Shown here: positions 11,440 through 23,495 of the stretch, piece by piece
How positions within the stretch are numbered: the first letter of the stretch is position 1
How the letters are laid out: each line of letters begins with the position of its first letter
Assembly (NCBI RefSeq): GCF_019649055.1
Contig: NW_026570420.1
Span: 62,001-126,000, forward strand
Reading direction: 5' to 3'
From: Paramacrobiotus metropolitanus
Taxonomy: Eukaryota; Tardigrada; Eutardigrada; Parachela; Macrobiotidae
Length of the DNA stretch: 64,000 nt
Notes under the pieces: generated by a model
The model's database searches: none
Seen by the model: only the letters and a program-made list of their open reading frames with translations
What the model was told of the DNA's origin: nothing
Position numbers and translations under genes: made by a program

Positions 11440-14400
11440 ATGCATCTGCTGATGTGGTGCGCGTGTTTGCTACAATTAACAAGTGAACATCCTGCCCGTA
11501 ATGCGCACCGGCGCCGATCGTCACGATCGTCACAAACAGGTTGGTCACCACTCACAACGTACGTGAGAAAGGAGGGGCGGCTGGTTTTGGGCAGGCCAAA
11601 AGCCTTTGACAGAATCCTCAAAGCTCTGCGGCAGTTGTGTACAAACACTACATCTGCTATACTTTACAAAAATTGACAGCGCGTGTTCAAGGTCATTTTT
11701 GCGTAGTTATTCGTTCCGAGCTACTGAAAGGAGAGCAGCAGCCAGAGCGGTATGCCATAGAAGGAACGAAGAAGATGGTGTTCGAGTGCGATACGAGTAC
11801 TAACGGCAGAAGAAACCTCACGTCCGTTACGTGGTTTTGCAATGGCAAACAGATATTAGTTCCGGGTGCAGGCGAGCATGACAGCAATCGCTTCCTCATC
11901 GAAGAGGATGGATTCGCACTGATGATGCAGGATATAACTTTATCTGATGATAAAACGGTAATCGGCTGCCGCTCAACCAATTGGCACGGCACAACGTGGC
12001 TAAACGCGACCATACTAATTATTTCGGATTCGCAATTGACAGCTGGGAAACCCAGCGACCCAGTGTCAGGTCAGTGCGTCGGCGGAAAGGCCGGTATTGT
12101 ATATGAATTCGCGGAAGTGTCTTGTATTGGGCAGCTCTACGCTTTGACTCCTCTGTTGGTTGGCATATAAAATAAAACGAATACAACGGTTTTCAGACTC
12201 GGAAGCGCCATTTATTTTGATGTCCTCTGGAGTCAAAACGATTAATCCGGGAACCAACCTACTTAGGAAAATCGTTAATACGAGCTGTACATTGTCTTGT
12301 CCGGCGCTTGGATTTCCCAAGCCGTCAGTGACGTGGAAAAAGGACGGGCTGATTCTCAATATGGTCAGTTCTGGATATAAAAATCCCAACTGGTAACAAA
12401 TTTTATTACACCCTGTGCATAAGCGCGTTTGGTGATTTTGTTTTGTGCAGCGTGGCTGTAGCTCATAATTAGCTATGTTCATTGTCCACGTTATTTGTGT
12501 TTATTCGTAAACCCTTTTAGAATGTTTCGTATTCATTTCAACATTTTCAATCTATTCTACATAGACGGAAAGGATTTCCCTGACTGGCAAAGATTTGTCT
12601 TTGCGCATCGAATCTTTGCAAGTAAGAGACAGTGGGCACTACCAGTGTGAAGCCACAAATCTGGGAGGAACAGCCTATTTTACCTACAATGTTGATGTGT
12701 CCGGTAAGTTCAGTGTTCAGAAAAACCAATGTCAGCATGCTAGCGATATCACAAATCACACCAAGGCATGGCACATGATTTGAGATATCTGTGGTGAGTA
12801 AATTATAAAGATTTCGAAGCTCATGTAAAATTACAGGGAAATAGACGAAAGCTTATGAAAGCCTAAGTTCTTATGAAATTTATTACGCAGAACCTGGTTT
12901 TGTATCTGCTCGAACTTAAAATCAGTTTCCGCTTTATTGCTGGCATAGGTGGTTCTAGCGGGCTATTCATTGTTTTTGGTATGGCATACTTAGTTTTTTG
13001 CTTTCCAAAACACTCCGTGCCAATCAGCTGGCCCATGGAGCCTAAGACTTTTTTTCCCTTCTTACCAGAGACGTATTATACTTGTCGCCCTCGATAGGCG
13101 TATGATTATTCTGGAGACAGTGCAGTATCCGAATCCACTGTAGGGCATGTATGTATATGTGGTTGAGTGCCATGCGGCTCGTCGTCACTTTCCTTCTTTT
13201 TCTAATGTACTCCGCCTGCCAAACGAATAAATCGTATATTTCGTCGTTCTGTGCATTAACTCTTTATAAAAGAGCTATACAGTTCAGTTTTTAACGCACT
13301 CAATGAAAACATGACCTTGGTCAAAGCCGCAGATACAGTATACCCGGTCATTGATCGATACACAGTACGCACCAGCGTCGCTGGTAGCCCACTCAGTTGA
13401 CGCCATATTCTGTTCGGTACAGATAAAACCGATCGGAAGGAGGTAAGGCGGATGGATAATTCCTTTACTATGACTGCTAGCTCCGGGAACGATGACGGGC
13501 ACCAGTCGGCCTGTCCGTTGCCATCACGAACATCTCTACCTAGTTGCCCGGATCTGATAAGACTGCTGACTGCGTGCCGCTGACGCAGCTGCCGTGGCCC
13601 GGGGTCGGGGCTTTGTCGAAGTGCCGTGGCAAGAAATCTTCAGAAGCAAGCTTCTGAAGCTTCTGGCCGAGCTTCGTGATTCGGGCGAGACATCCCAGCA
13701 CTTTCAGGACGTCATCAGTTAGCCATCACCGGCTTATTTCTACCGCTGCAAACAGCCAAAACGCTCTCAGTCTTCCTCAGATCCCAAATGCGTCCAATAG
13801 TGCAGATTTTCAGCGCTGCTAAAGCCAAGCTAAGCGGTTGAAGCCGCTGTCTCTAACCAGTGAAAGCTCAATAAGGACACTTTAAAATAAATTTATAATA
13901 ATTAAGATAAATTGTTCTAAAACAAATTAATTAACGATAATATCTTAGTTAATGTTTTGTGGAACTGCAGATCCTGATGTTGTATCTACTGCAAGTTTAC
14001 CAAGTTACCGCCTCTTTATTGGCATCGTTGTTGGAAGTGGTGTTGTTGGAATCGTTCTTCTTGCTGTGGCATGTTATTGTATCTGGAAAAAAGTCCGTGC
14101 ATATCGTTTTGCCAAAAATTCTGCAAAAATTCCCTTCTCCTCCCGCCGGCTGATCCCTAGATCTGTGGTGGGCGACAGGCATGTGGCTGGTGGTGGTATA
14201 CCCGTAACCAACTCCATTGTTACTACCCACGCCACTATGACCACCCACGACGATTCCACCATAGCTGAAGACATGTTGCCCGCCGACTGGGACCCGAGAT
14301 GGGAGCGCCGACGAGAAGACCTATCGAATTTCAGTCTGGATTTACCCATTGGCCAGGGGACCTTTGGAAAGGTCTATAAGGCCACAATCAGCAATCGCCG

Positions 14401-15696
14401 GCGTGAAGGAAGAGTGACTGAAGATGTAGCCGTCAAAATGACAACAACGAAAAGTACAAATAAGCGTAGTTAATGCAGTGGTATAATTATGCCTTGCTAT
14501 GCCACGTTAATGCTTCTTCAAATACGAAATTTGCACTTGCATATTGAACTGACCGTTTTCGTTTACAGAAACTGCGGCGGAATTCGCGTTACTTAATGAG
14601 TTTTACATTATGAGGAAGGCTGGATTTCATCGAAATATAATTAAGGTTTTAGGCTGCTGCGTAAAAGGCGGGCCCTTCCTTCTTATTTTTGAATACGCAC
14701 CGTTTGGAAATCTCCGGGATTTCCTAAGGAAGGAGCACGAGCGTAGCAAGAATGATCATGAACAGCCAACTGGATTGCGCTCAATTACACAACGAGATTT
14801 GGGACGCTTTGCCATGGATTTAGCGGGAGGCATGAACTTTCTAGTTTCGAAACAAGTATGCTTATTTCCCGTTAAGCAGACAGTAAAGCAATAAAGGATT
14901 TTGTTTGTTTTTCGTATGGCTGAAGTTCACTCAACTTTTGCAGATTATTCACCGTGATTTGGCTGCAAGAAATATTCTTGTTGGCCTAAATCGTACAATG
15001 AAAATTGCCGATTTTGGATTAGCCCGAAACATCACTAATCTTCAAAATTACGAGCAAAAATCAGAGGTAATTACCGCATTAATACTGTAGGCTCTGTTGC
15101 AAGTGCCTGCAGACCATTAACCCGAATTATTTAACCCGCACGGTCGCGCGCAATCGGTTCACTGGCACTAAGCAGGGCGCCATCCTGTTAATCCCACAAT
15201 TGTTAATTGACTGAACGTTACAGGATCCGGTACCTTTCAGATGGTTGGCTTTAGAGGTTCTGTTAACAAATCAGTACACCCACCAGAGCGACATGCACGT
15301 AACATCAAGCAATACGCCGTAAGGTTAGGACATACACTGTAGACATGTTCTCCCATGCAGATGGTCATTTGGAGTTCTTTTATGGGAAATAATGACGTAT
15401 GGTGACCAACCGTATCCGGATCTTGATGGCTATTGGCCAACTCGTTCCTTTTTGGAGTCCGGCCGCCGAATGGATGCGCCTCGGGACACACCAATTGCCT
15501 AGTAAGAATTTGCACGCCTTCATAGGATAAGCAAAGCATCAACCCATCCTTCGTCACTACTTCGATCGCAATGCGTAATTTCTTCAGCTACGACCTTATG
15601 TGTCAATGTTGGGAACGAGATCCGGACCGGCGTCCGTCGTTTTCCAGACTAATACAACTACTTAGTCTGATTTTGGAGAGATCGGTAGGCCGGTAG
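11440..15696 (+). CDS. FGFR-like receptor tyrosine kinase with two Ig domains, ten exons
   Basis: Exons that keep phase throughout are 11440-11539, 11707-12069, 12197-12363, 12565-12703, 13971-14453, 14569-14855, 14944-15066, 15224-15294, 15361-15501 and 15588-15696. They sum to 1983 nt (660 aa plus TAG). The start is [15 protein letters not shown], a signal peptide. Ig1 has FEC, VTWFC and GCRS; Ig2 has [19 protein letters not shown] and [10 protein letters not shown]. The membrane segment spans about residues 271-295. The kinase has IGQGTFGKV (384-389 glycines), VAVK Lys412, alpha-C Glu428, HRDLAARN (Asp518), DFG (Asp536), WSFGVLLWE and [20 protein letters not shown] before the G-loop, [14 protein letters not shown] and the absence of a kinase insert fit FGFR better than VEGFR/PDGFR. 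It should bind an extracellular ligand and autophosphorylate. Oddities: APE is ALE (residues 563-565), there is a single activation-loop Tyr549, and one intron (15295-15360) needs a GC donor to keep frame. Confidence 0.9.
12949..13097 (+). CDS. Candidate alternative terminal exon: membrane anchor, no kinase
   Basis: It lies inside the 1.27-kb intron after the second Ig domain. The acceptor GGCATAG at 12948 is in the phase set by the donor at 12703, so splicing here gives Gly-Gly-Ser-Ser-Gly, then a hydrophobic stretch [14 protein letters not shown], a short tail and TAG at 13095-13097. The duplicate locus keeps the same arrangement (62590-62753: acceptor CGCTAG, same phase, IFIVFAMACLVFSF, then a stop). 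A spliced product would be a receptor ectodomain tethered to the membrane without a kinase, comparable in layout to FGFRL1-type or truncated decoy receptors. The sequence cannot show whether it is expressed. Confidence 0.45.
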
Positions 15697-18600
15697 CCAG
15701 TTTTCCGGGTTAATCCGGTAGGCAGATGTCTTGGGCGTAATAGTGATATATGTAATAGGAATATTTGGAGGTAAAAGAAGAATCCTGTCTGCTGGAAGAC
15801 AATCCGCTGTACCAATTTTGCTCATCGCATCAGCAGGCGCACATCTAGTCACCTTGAGATCGCGACGTTTGGCTGACCCATCACCGGCGTGGTCAGCGAA
15901 GCACAGTTCGTTTATCTCCGTCCGAAAGGGGTGTTAAACAGCACGGACCCAGGGTCGTAGCGCTGCCCAGCCTCCTGTTACGCCGGGGCCACCTCCGGCT
16001 CGTTGCTACCAACGAAGGACGTGACCAGGGTAGTGCAGTTTCCTTTACTGTCCTGCTGCTGTTCTTCACTCAGTTGATTGACACTGGCAATTCTTCAATG
16101 CATCAGTGGACAATCGTCCGGATAACGTGCAGGACTTGCCAAGCGCTCTTGGCGGAACCAGGAAGCACTGTGAAACCCCTGGACGACAGCTGCTCGTTCA
16201 GCATTGTCTGCATTTGTCATCATGCTGCTCAGTGCGCTGGCCTCTGCCTCCTTTCTATGAACGACTAATCTTTGTTGCATGTAATACAATAAAGTCCCTT
16301 GAGTAGGACGATGTTTTACCTCTCGCATGCGCACGTGTGCTTGCGGCTTACCGGTTGTCACTTTCAGTGGTCCGGCCTGTGTTTGTTTGAGCATGACCTT
16401 TCCTAGATAACTCACTCTTAATTGCTTTTCAACTACTCTTATGGTCTGTATTCGCGATTTAAGGGCAGGTGAACTACACTGTAGGCCGGTTTCTTATCGC
16501 ACATCAAGTACAGCTCAGTGCCACGCATAGTCAATCTGGCAAAATGACCAGCGTTACACGCCGCTGACCGCTGCAACGTCAGACTACAACAGGTCCAGGC
16601 CACCTGCCTTGCGCGAGCTGAGGTGAACGCATACATTGTGAACCGTTATGGTCATGAAATGCTGCTGTTGTGAAAAGCCGTGGTCAGGAACCGGTTCTGA
16701 TCAAGTCTACATTAAAAGTGTACCGCAAAACCCGTCCTTATGCGGTCGTATACTGCGTGACTGTAAGGTATTTAGTTCATATACTCATCTGCAATCAGTG
16801 GACACTGTTGCACTGTCTGGCACTCATTAGTCCCACCCCCACGCCATTTACGTCACCCACGACAATAAACTGCCCAACGCAGCGATGTTTGGCGTTCTGC
16901 GTCAAACCGGTCTCCCTGCTGATTATCGATGCGGCTGTTGTTCCCCAGCTGGTAATATCCTCTCAAGCGAGACCTGCACAGCAATATGCACAGCAGTGAA
17001 CCGAGCATAAGCTTCGAGAAGGGCTGTGTTTAAAAAGCAACAATTATTAAGAATCTGCTTTTATGCAAGGGCATTTCAAACAGGCGTGAGCTAGAACTGA
17101 GTACGCAGCATTGACAATCTATAATATGTAAAAGTGACTTAAAGTGCGTTTCAAATAATTATTAACTGTACAGTGGACTTCAAAAAGACGCTACACTTAT
17201 ATAACTGCAAAAAAGCGGAACCAGACACTTTTCTGTGCTCAAACAGCTATATTCGGGCCTGGCTATCGGCGTTCTGATGCTAAAACTTACACTTTGCACA
17301 TTTCCCCACGAAAACCAGCAACCAATAACCCAAACGAATGAGAAAAAAATTTCAAGAATTTGGTTTTTGGTCGGGTGTGGCAGGAAAAAATTTCGCTGCG
17401 CTATTATTTCTTAATATCTGTAGAACAACCAGGCATAATTTTGAGCATATCAGCGCATGCCGCATATTAACTAGGTAATATTAAAAGTGAAGCTGAAATC
17501 TACGAAACAAAAAAAACAGAAAACTGAGAAACCTAAAACCTAACGATAAGAAAACTTGGGAAACCTTAGAAAACGAAAAATACTAAGTAATCTCAGAAGC
17601 ACTGTTATTGGGCATTTCAGCAAACGCAATGCTGAAATGCGTTGTGGAACAACCTGGGTTGTTCCACAACGGTGGCATGAAACGTCCTTATGCAGAATGT
17701 CTCAATTCCGAAATGTGCACGCTCATCAGGGTCGGCAACTTTGAGCATTGCCGTTTTTTTCCTTGAATGAATTTTCGACGAGTTTTTTCAGAAGGTTCGC
17801 AGGTTTTTCTGTATAAGAGGTTGCCGGCCACCCCACCCGCCTCCCGCTCGGGCTGCTTGTGCACGAAGATTATTCCCACATCCTGGACCGGATCAGTGCT
17901 TTGCTACCAACGCGAAGCGCGAAGTCAACGAGCCATTTTGCTAGGAAAACGCTAGCATAACCCATTTTGCAAGGCCGTGCTTTTTGCTTTCACAGTTTTA
18001 ATGTGAAAAAATCAATACCAAAGTATAGACAACTGCTCTAAACTACTCAAGATTACTCTAAATATTATTCAAATTCACAAATACCAGCCATGTATTTTGA
18101 ACAGAGGAAGTGAGTTTATTTATTCTTGATGACCTTAACGTGCGGTGACCTCGATGTAGCTTTTAGATGGAAATAATACTAGTATCCTTTTCGCGTGAAG
18201 CGCGAAGCTGACGAACGATTTTTTCTTAAAAGGTCAACAAATTCCATTGAAAATACAAAACATAATTTAAATTTTTATCTTTCGGACCCCTCTAAACTTT
18301 TCTCGATGGATTCTTAATTTTCTAATCTTGCAGCTTTAGAAAGTTAAAAATGCACAAAGCACACTTAAACTACACAAACTGTGTAATAATACACGCTATT
18401 TTATTTTTAGCCTATGGACTCAACAGCCAACACGCTTGTTTGTCAGTTTCGTTGCAGCTGGATGGAACTTTATGTTCAATAACAGATACCTAATATTCCA
18501 TCGTCTTTATGTATATTTCTCAACGAAATTTAGTTTTGGAAAAGAAAATAAAACGAAAGAAAGAAGACAAAATGGCCGCGAAGAATCTTGGGACTGTGGG

Positions 18601-19780
18601 ATGGTTCTAAAGCCTGATTTTAAGAACGTACCAGACCCCCGCAGTGGTTTATTCAGTTCCCGCATAACTACGATGTGAAGTGTTTTCCCGGGCGGGCGCG
18701 ATTGCCTTTCTTGCAGAACTGCCTGTGATTTAAGGCAAATTTGCTACGTTTTCGTTTCAGTAGATAAGGCAAGGTGGTGTTCTAGAAAGGCAAATTGGGC
18801 AACTTGGGGAATATAAAATATTCAAGATTTGCTTCCAAGACCAGCAAGCTGTTTGCTTCGCATGTTACAAATACATGGTGTTTGGATTAAAAAACGTCTG
18901 ATACATACATATTAATGCAAATCCAGCTTTCTGTACATGCCAAAATAATCATGTTCGGTTTAAAAACGGGTAGGGTGGAATTGGATGTGGCGCGAAATGT
19001 ACAATGTACGATGGAATCCTGCATTGTTAAGTACTGTATAGGACAAATGAATTTTTCAGTTCGGTATATAGCTACTGGAAGGCGGAGTATGCGACGCCGA
19101 GCTGCGGCACGAGCAGAGCTCGCATAGCAGCAAGCATGCAAAAATGTCGCGTGACAGTTCCCGCTTTTGAAAAATGGTTAAAATAAAGAAAGAAACCCAA
19201 CGAAATGCTTCTGTTCTTATTAAAATAAAGCTGTGTGGATGCGTTCTGTGGTCAAAGCAATAGTAAGAAAGGAACAGGGATAGCAAGAAGAGCATTTGTT
19301 AGTGTACTGATTGTTAAGCAGGGATATAAAGCGCACCAGTGGTTTTAGCCCTAAAAATGGGATTTCAAGTACAAGTAAACTGTTCTCGCATGGTCTACGA
19401 CTCTACAGCCAAAAAAAGGGGAAAGCAAAGCAACTTCTAATAAATTGCGAAGTCCCTATGCAGCTGGTGTGCCGTGTGCGAAATTTAAATGACTGGTTAA
19501 CTGACCTGGAATTCAAGAAACGGGAATGAAAAAAGTTTCTTCGCTTTAAGGCACAAAAAAAGTTTGCATTTCAGATTTAAGGTCATCTCTGTAGTCAGTG
19601 AAAGCGACAGGCAAATTTTTCAGTAGACATTATCGTCATCTGTGGAATTTGGTCTTTGGTATACTGTAGATTATATATTGTAGAATTTCAGGCTTCTAAT
19701 TTACCTGCAGGCGGCAGCCATGAGTTTTACAGGCAGATGCGCTAAGCATTTCTGAGCGATTACGATTCCGATTAGCACAT
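15697..19780. other. Long intergenic stretch after the receptor gene
   Basis: An AATAAA at 16288-16293, about 590 nt past the receptor stop, is a possible polyadenylation signal. Two adjacent hairpins lie at 17612-17671. A GAGCTC-centred motif (CCGAGCTGCGGCACGAGC onward, 19097-19133) recurs near 26210. No gene is supported; the small frames lack domain signatures. Confidence 0.45.
17612..17671. repeat. Two abutting perfect palindromes
   Basis: GCATTTCAGC (17612-17621) pairs with GCTGAAATGC (17631-17640). Immediately after, CGTTGTGGAACAACC (17640-17654) pairs with GGTTGTTCCACAACG (17657-17671) across a 2-nt loop. Confidence 0.9.
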
Positions 19781-19905
19781 TTCCTCGGAGAAATTTCTTA
19801 ATCGGAAAACTTCTTAATCGGTTTGTTAATCGGACCGATTAAGGAAATTCGGGAATTTTGCAAATCGGAAATTTCTTAATCGGTAGTGATTAAGAAACTT
19901 CCCTA
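19765..19905. repeat. Inverted simple repeats of TTCTTAATCGG type
   Basis: GAAATTTCTTAATCGG occurs at about 19790 and 19868, with shorter copies between and inverted copies (ACCGATTAAGGAAATTC, GTGATTAAGAAACTT). Dyads of one 11-15 bp word dominate the stretch. It resembles the arms of the foldback elements elsewhere, but no outer ends were found. Confidence 0.6.
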
Positions 19906-20334
19906 GGAGGTGGCTAGAAATCGGCCAATAGTAGCATTCTGAGTTCTGAGTTGAGCCATTCGGTAAAACTCGTAATGGGTCATGTTTTTAATCGGTTTCT
20001 AAATCGTGTTTTGGAGCTTAGCGGCAGTTAGCGCACTGGCCCCTTAATATTTGCACTAGGTTATAATTTGCCCATTGCATTCATTATTCCGCGCAATTTG
20101 CGCGGGGCCTGCCAGTAAATAAATAATCTCACACTAGCGGCAAATACGGTAGACCAATGGAAACAATGCAGTAAAACATTCATAGCAGGCTCAATAGACT
20201 GCGTTGTTACTGTAAGTAATACAGCTTATACTTCATACCCGCACCCCCAGATCGGTAGCTTCAAAGCGAGTTTTCGTCTCTTTGTTGAATCGGATAATTT
20301 TCCACGCGCGCTTACTTACTTACTTACTCATTTA

Positions 20335-20895
20335 GGCCAAAGTTTTTCGGCCGCAACTCTCTTCGGCCGCAGTACATTTCGGCGGAAATAGCCCTTGCAT
20401 AAACTTTTATTCTGCAGCGTGTAACTGGCTAAATTATTATCGTTAACAAGAGCTTCTGTTCTATTTCTACTTCATTTTGCACGCATTGTTTTTCGAGCAG
20501 TTTTAGAAGTTGTTTTGTCACCAATGCACCATCATGTGTCACTTTCCAAGAGTTCTTCTTAACACCTCGTCGACCGTCATAAGATCGATCACACGAAGTC
20601 TACCGTCCCGGGTAAGTACCGAAAACCTAACTGCACGACACCTAAAAAAACATAAAAAACAACGAAAAGAAATTCTCAGATCCTATAAATCCCCTGAGAA
20701 AAAACCTAAGAAAACCAAAGAAAACATAAGAAAACCTAAGAAAACAGAAGGAGACCTAAGAAAACCTAAGAAAAACCTAGGAAACTTAAGAGAGCCAGAG
20801 ATGGCCGAAACGCCCAGTTGCCGAAGTGAGCAACGGCCGAAATGAAGGCTGGCCGAAATGAAACTGTGCGGCCGAAATGTAACGCGGCCGAAGTG
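20335..20895. mobile_element. Foldback element with TTCGGCCG-type arms
   Basis: The left arm (20335-20395) reads AGGCCAAAGTTTTTCGGCCG, then CTTCGGCCGCAGTACATTTCGG-like units. The right arm (about 20800-20895) is the inverse set, GGCCGAAATG repeated with variable spacers. The central part includes a run of CCTAAGAAAACC-like units (20640-20790) that creates a spurious Lys/Pro-rich frame. A second example of the left arm lies at 63478-63600. There is no coding capacity, and no target duplication was resolved. Confidence 0.65.
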
Positions 20896-21558
20896 ATCGG
20901 ACGCGGGAACGGCTAACAAAGAACAAATGCAAGAGTAGCACTCGCTATTCTATTTTTTCTTTTTCAATTTTTTCATTGAATCTTTTGACTCTTATTCCTA
21001 TAGTTAGTTTACATAATTGCTTATACAACAAAAAATTATTCTTTTCAATGGCAGAAAAGCAAAACAGGAAACTGTGGGTACTCCCTTTGTTTGTATTTTA
21101 TAAAAATATCTACATGCTTCGGTTAATTTTAACGCTGTACACTATTATTTATTTTACGATTATTTATTTTAAGAGTCGGTTAAAGCAAAGGGGCGGTTAA
21201 TATATTTTTCAACGGTTTATCAACGGCAAAGATTTTCTTTTCGACAGTAAATTAAAACGGTAAATATTTTGAGGACGGCAAAGGAAAGGCAAAGCCGCAA
21301 AGATAAAGTGAAACGGTAACGGCAAAGGGGCGGCAAAGGAAAAGTACGCCGACCGCAAGAGTTGCGTGTTTCGTGAGTACAGGTCATTTTATTGGTCGCT
21401 TGATTTTGGCTGAAAAATTATCGTCCGCGGATCGTCTGAATGTAGCAGTTCTGAAAACCACTGTACTTGTACGAGTACATACCATAACTAGAATTTTTAT
21501 CCAGGATTGCGCACATGCACGAAGCATTGCACGAAGTGTGAAACCCGATCGAATTACC
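20896..21558. repeat. AT-rich stretch plus CGGCAAAG simple repeat
   Basis: From about 21220 to 21350 the word CGGCAAAG and variants (GCGGCAAAGG, ACGGTAAC) recur many times. The same word family dominates 50640-50840. The part before this is AT-rich with no gene recognised. Confidence 0.55.
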
Positions 21559-21667
21559 ATGATGACAGGCAGGATCTGCAGCCTTTTGGTACTGGGAACG
21601 CTAGCACTAGGGATACCCGTAAGGGTCGTGTCGGGCTGCGCCGTCAAGCAGCGATCGCAAGATGATC
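21559..21667 (+). CDS. Orphan first exon encoding a signal peptide
   Basis: ATG at 21559 (a second ATG follows at once) opens MMTGRICSLLVLGTLALG, then IPVRVVSGC: a typical signal peptide with a cleavage site near the Gly-Cys. The frame runs to a good donor, GATGATC|GTAAGT, at 21667/21668 and leaves phase 1. No downstream exon lies within the short intron distances typical here. The next phase-1-compatible acceptor seen on this strand, in front of a secreted-type domain lacking a signal, is at 32949, giving a candidate 11.3-kb intron that would contain the decayed Gypsy-like element. That link is inference. Confidence 0.4.
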
Positions 21668-22094
21668 GTAAGTTTTAGAATTTCCTTTTCCCCGGCACTA
21701 AAATAAACTAGGAAAGTGCACTCGCCTTTTGCGAGCACTGCATGACCGAAGCGTAGCGGGACAACATAAGTATTAAGTACATGATCTATCTATACTTCGC
21801 GCAGCGCCCCATAGTTTTCAGATCTCCATAACAAAAGATTTTTAAAAACTAACAGCGCCAGAAGATCGGGCCTCAGTCCAGAACGGGGTCGCATGATTGT
21901 TTGACTTTTCTCAAACACGCGCTAGAGTTGCATTAACAAATCTATGTCTTCGCACTGTCTCCTCTTAATTATGAATCGCTGGCGACATTAACATTTCTAA
22001 AAATTCCTTCCATAAAAAATTTACAATAACTGCTGAGACAGTTAATGCATTTACTATTGAATTAAACGAGATTTTTTGTTCATACCGGCTGTGG
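21668..22094. other. No gene seen
   Basis: It is either the intron following the orphan signal exon or intergenic DNA. No repeat or domain was recognised. Confidence 0.4.
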
Positions 22095-23195
22095 ATCACA
22101 AGAAACGGGCCTGCGCTGAAAGTCTGATTCTGAATCTGATTCTGAATGCTAAAAGTCCGAGTCTGATTCCTGGAACTCTGAATCTGAATACCAAACTCTG
22201 AATCTGCATAATAATACTCTGAGTGTGGCAGTTGACGACCCGAGGCCCTTCATTAAAATTGTAATGCAGTTGTGTTTAAACAACAATTAATAACTCTGGC
22301 GATAACAGCTATCTGCTATATACGAGTAATTACAGTACAGATTAGTGTTAGACGGTAGGGACTGCTCGTAAACAACAATGCGGGCGCGAAACAGAAACGT
22401 TATGAACATGTTTTTGCAGCGTCCAGTGTAGGATGAGATATGAACTGCTCGTAAACAACTATGCGGGGCACGGAACAGAGACGCCATGAATAGTAAAATT
22501 TCTGAAAAATTTAACAAAATGCCGGAATTTTTATAAAGTGAATGAATGCGTTGCTCCCTGGTGGCGTGCACCATGGAAAGCATTTTTTATGTAAATAAAT
22601 AAAAGCGTTCTTCTCTACATGAAACAACTGAAAAAATAGTTTGCATGGATAATAAATGACACAAAATTCTGGAGTTTAAAAGCTGGGTCACAACAGATTT
22701 TCGCATGTAAGAAAAATCCAGCCAGCAAATAACTGATACCAGTTGTTTCAAAAAGGAAGGCAATATAATTATAAGCTCGGAAAGTTCCATCGTATAACTA
22801 CGTATACAGCTGGATTAAGTCGGAAATGGAACATGTAAATTAATTGTATTACACTTATTGTAATAAGCGCAGTATGCAATATTGCAGCACTTTTACCTGA
22901 ACGTATTTCATGCTGGCACAGGCACGTTCGGGAAATTCAGACTGTATCTGTAGATAGCTGTTATTGCCAGAGTTATCAATTTTTTTTAGCATACAAATAA
23001 AAATGCATTACAATTCTAGTACAGTAATTTGAGACTCGGGTCGTCACCTGCCCGACTCAGAGTCTTATTATTCAGATTCAGAGTTCCAGGAATCAGAATC
23101 GGAATCAGACTTTTAGTATTCAGACTCAGACTTTTAGCATTCAGAATCAGATTCAGACTCAGACTTTCAGCGCAAGCCCAAGAAGGCGGAAGCGA
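22095..23195. mobile_element. Foldback element with TCTGAATC-type arms, about 1.1 kb
   Basis: The left end has GGGCCTGCGCTGAAAGTCTG followed by repeated TCTGAATCTGA/TCTGATTC words (to about 22240). The right end (23030-23190) is the inverse: CAGATTCAGAGTTCCAGGAA onward, ending CTTTCAGCGCAAGCCC. The interior has an imperfect tandem duplication with a period of about 75-80 bp (ACTGCTCGTAAACAAC at about 22364 and 22443). No transposase frame is present. Confidence 0.7.
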
Positions 23196-23495
23196 AGCCG
23201 CAGCTGTTTCTTGTAATAGTATGTAACGGGAAAGGCTGTCTAGCACCACGTTCAGGCAATACTCCTCAGTTATTTAATGCTCGCAATCCAGTTGGTATTT
23301 TTCTTGGTACAACAACAAGTGGAATTTTAACTTTTCGTTAGGTTTGAATTTAGAACTTGTGAACAAGTGTTTCAATACCGTTAAAAAAGTCAAAATGTTA
23401 ACGGCTCCGGTAGAACAGTTTAATGTCGGCTTAAAAAAAATGCCCATAGTGTTGTTCACAGTTAAAGCCCCCTCCAATACTGAAGCCTTATCTAC
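23196..23495. other. No gene seen
   Basis: Short spacer between two transposon-like units. Nothing was recognised. Confidence 0.4.

Larger units (their letters stand above)
8015..13560. repeat. Segmental duplication block S2, copy A
   Basis: This block aligns directly, in the same order, to about 56480-63060. Landmarks include GATCGCTTCTTAC (8028/56491), TTGCCGAGTGCAG, TACTTGAATATTTATGG-type AT runs, GCATCAAAAACGGTTTTTCT (8858), GTGCTGTGACCCAGCCCTGC (9394), GCGATGAAGTTACATATAAT (9757) and the receptor exons from 11440. The stretch from 8015 to 11439 holds no gene I can support; its conservation probably reflects duplication only. After about 13560 (copy A) and 63060 (copy B) the similarity stops, so the duplicate never had, or has lost, the kinase exons. 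Confidence 0.85.

Noticed and set aside
16830-16984. Minus-strand peptide FIVVGDVNGVGVGL resembling ribosomal protein S2 (FVAIGDYNGHVGLG)
   Set aside because: Similarity covers only about 15 residues and flanking frames do not continue convincingly. A protein-profile search could reopen it.
20510-20845. Lys/Pro-rich 111-aa frame
   Set aside because: Arises from CCTAAGAAAACC-like repeats inside a foldback element.
22095-23195. CRISPR-like array (short direct words with spacers)
   Set aside because: Words are degenerate, spacing irregular and the two arms are inverted; this is a foldback transposon in animal DNA.
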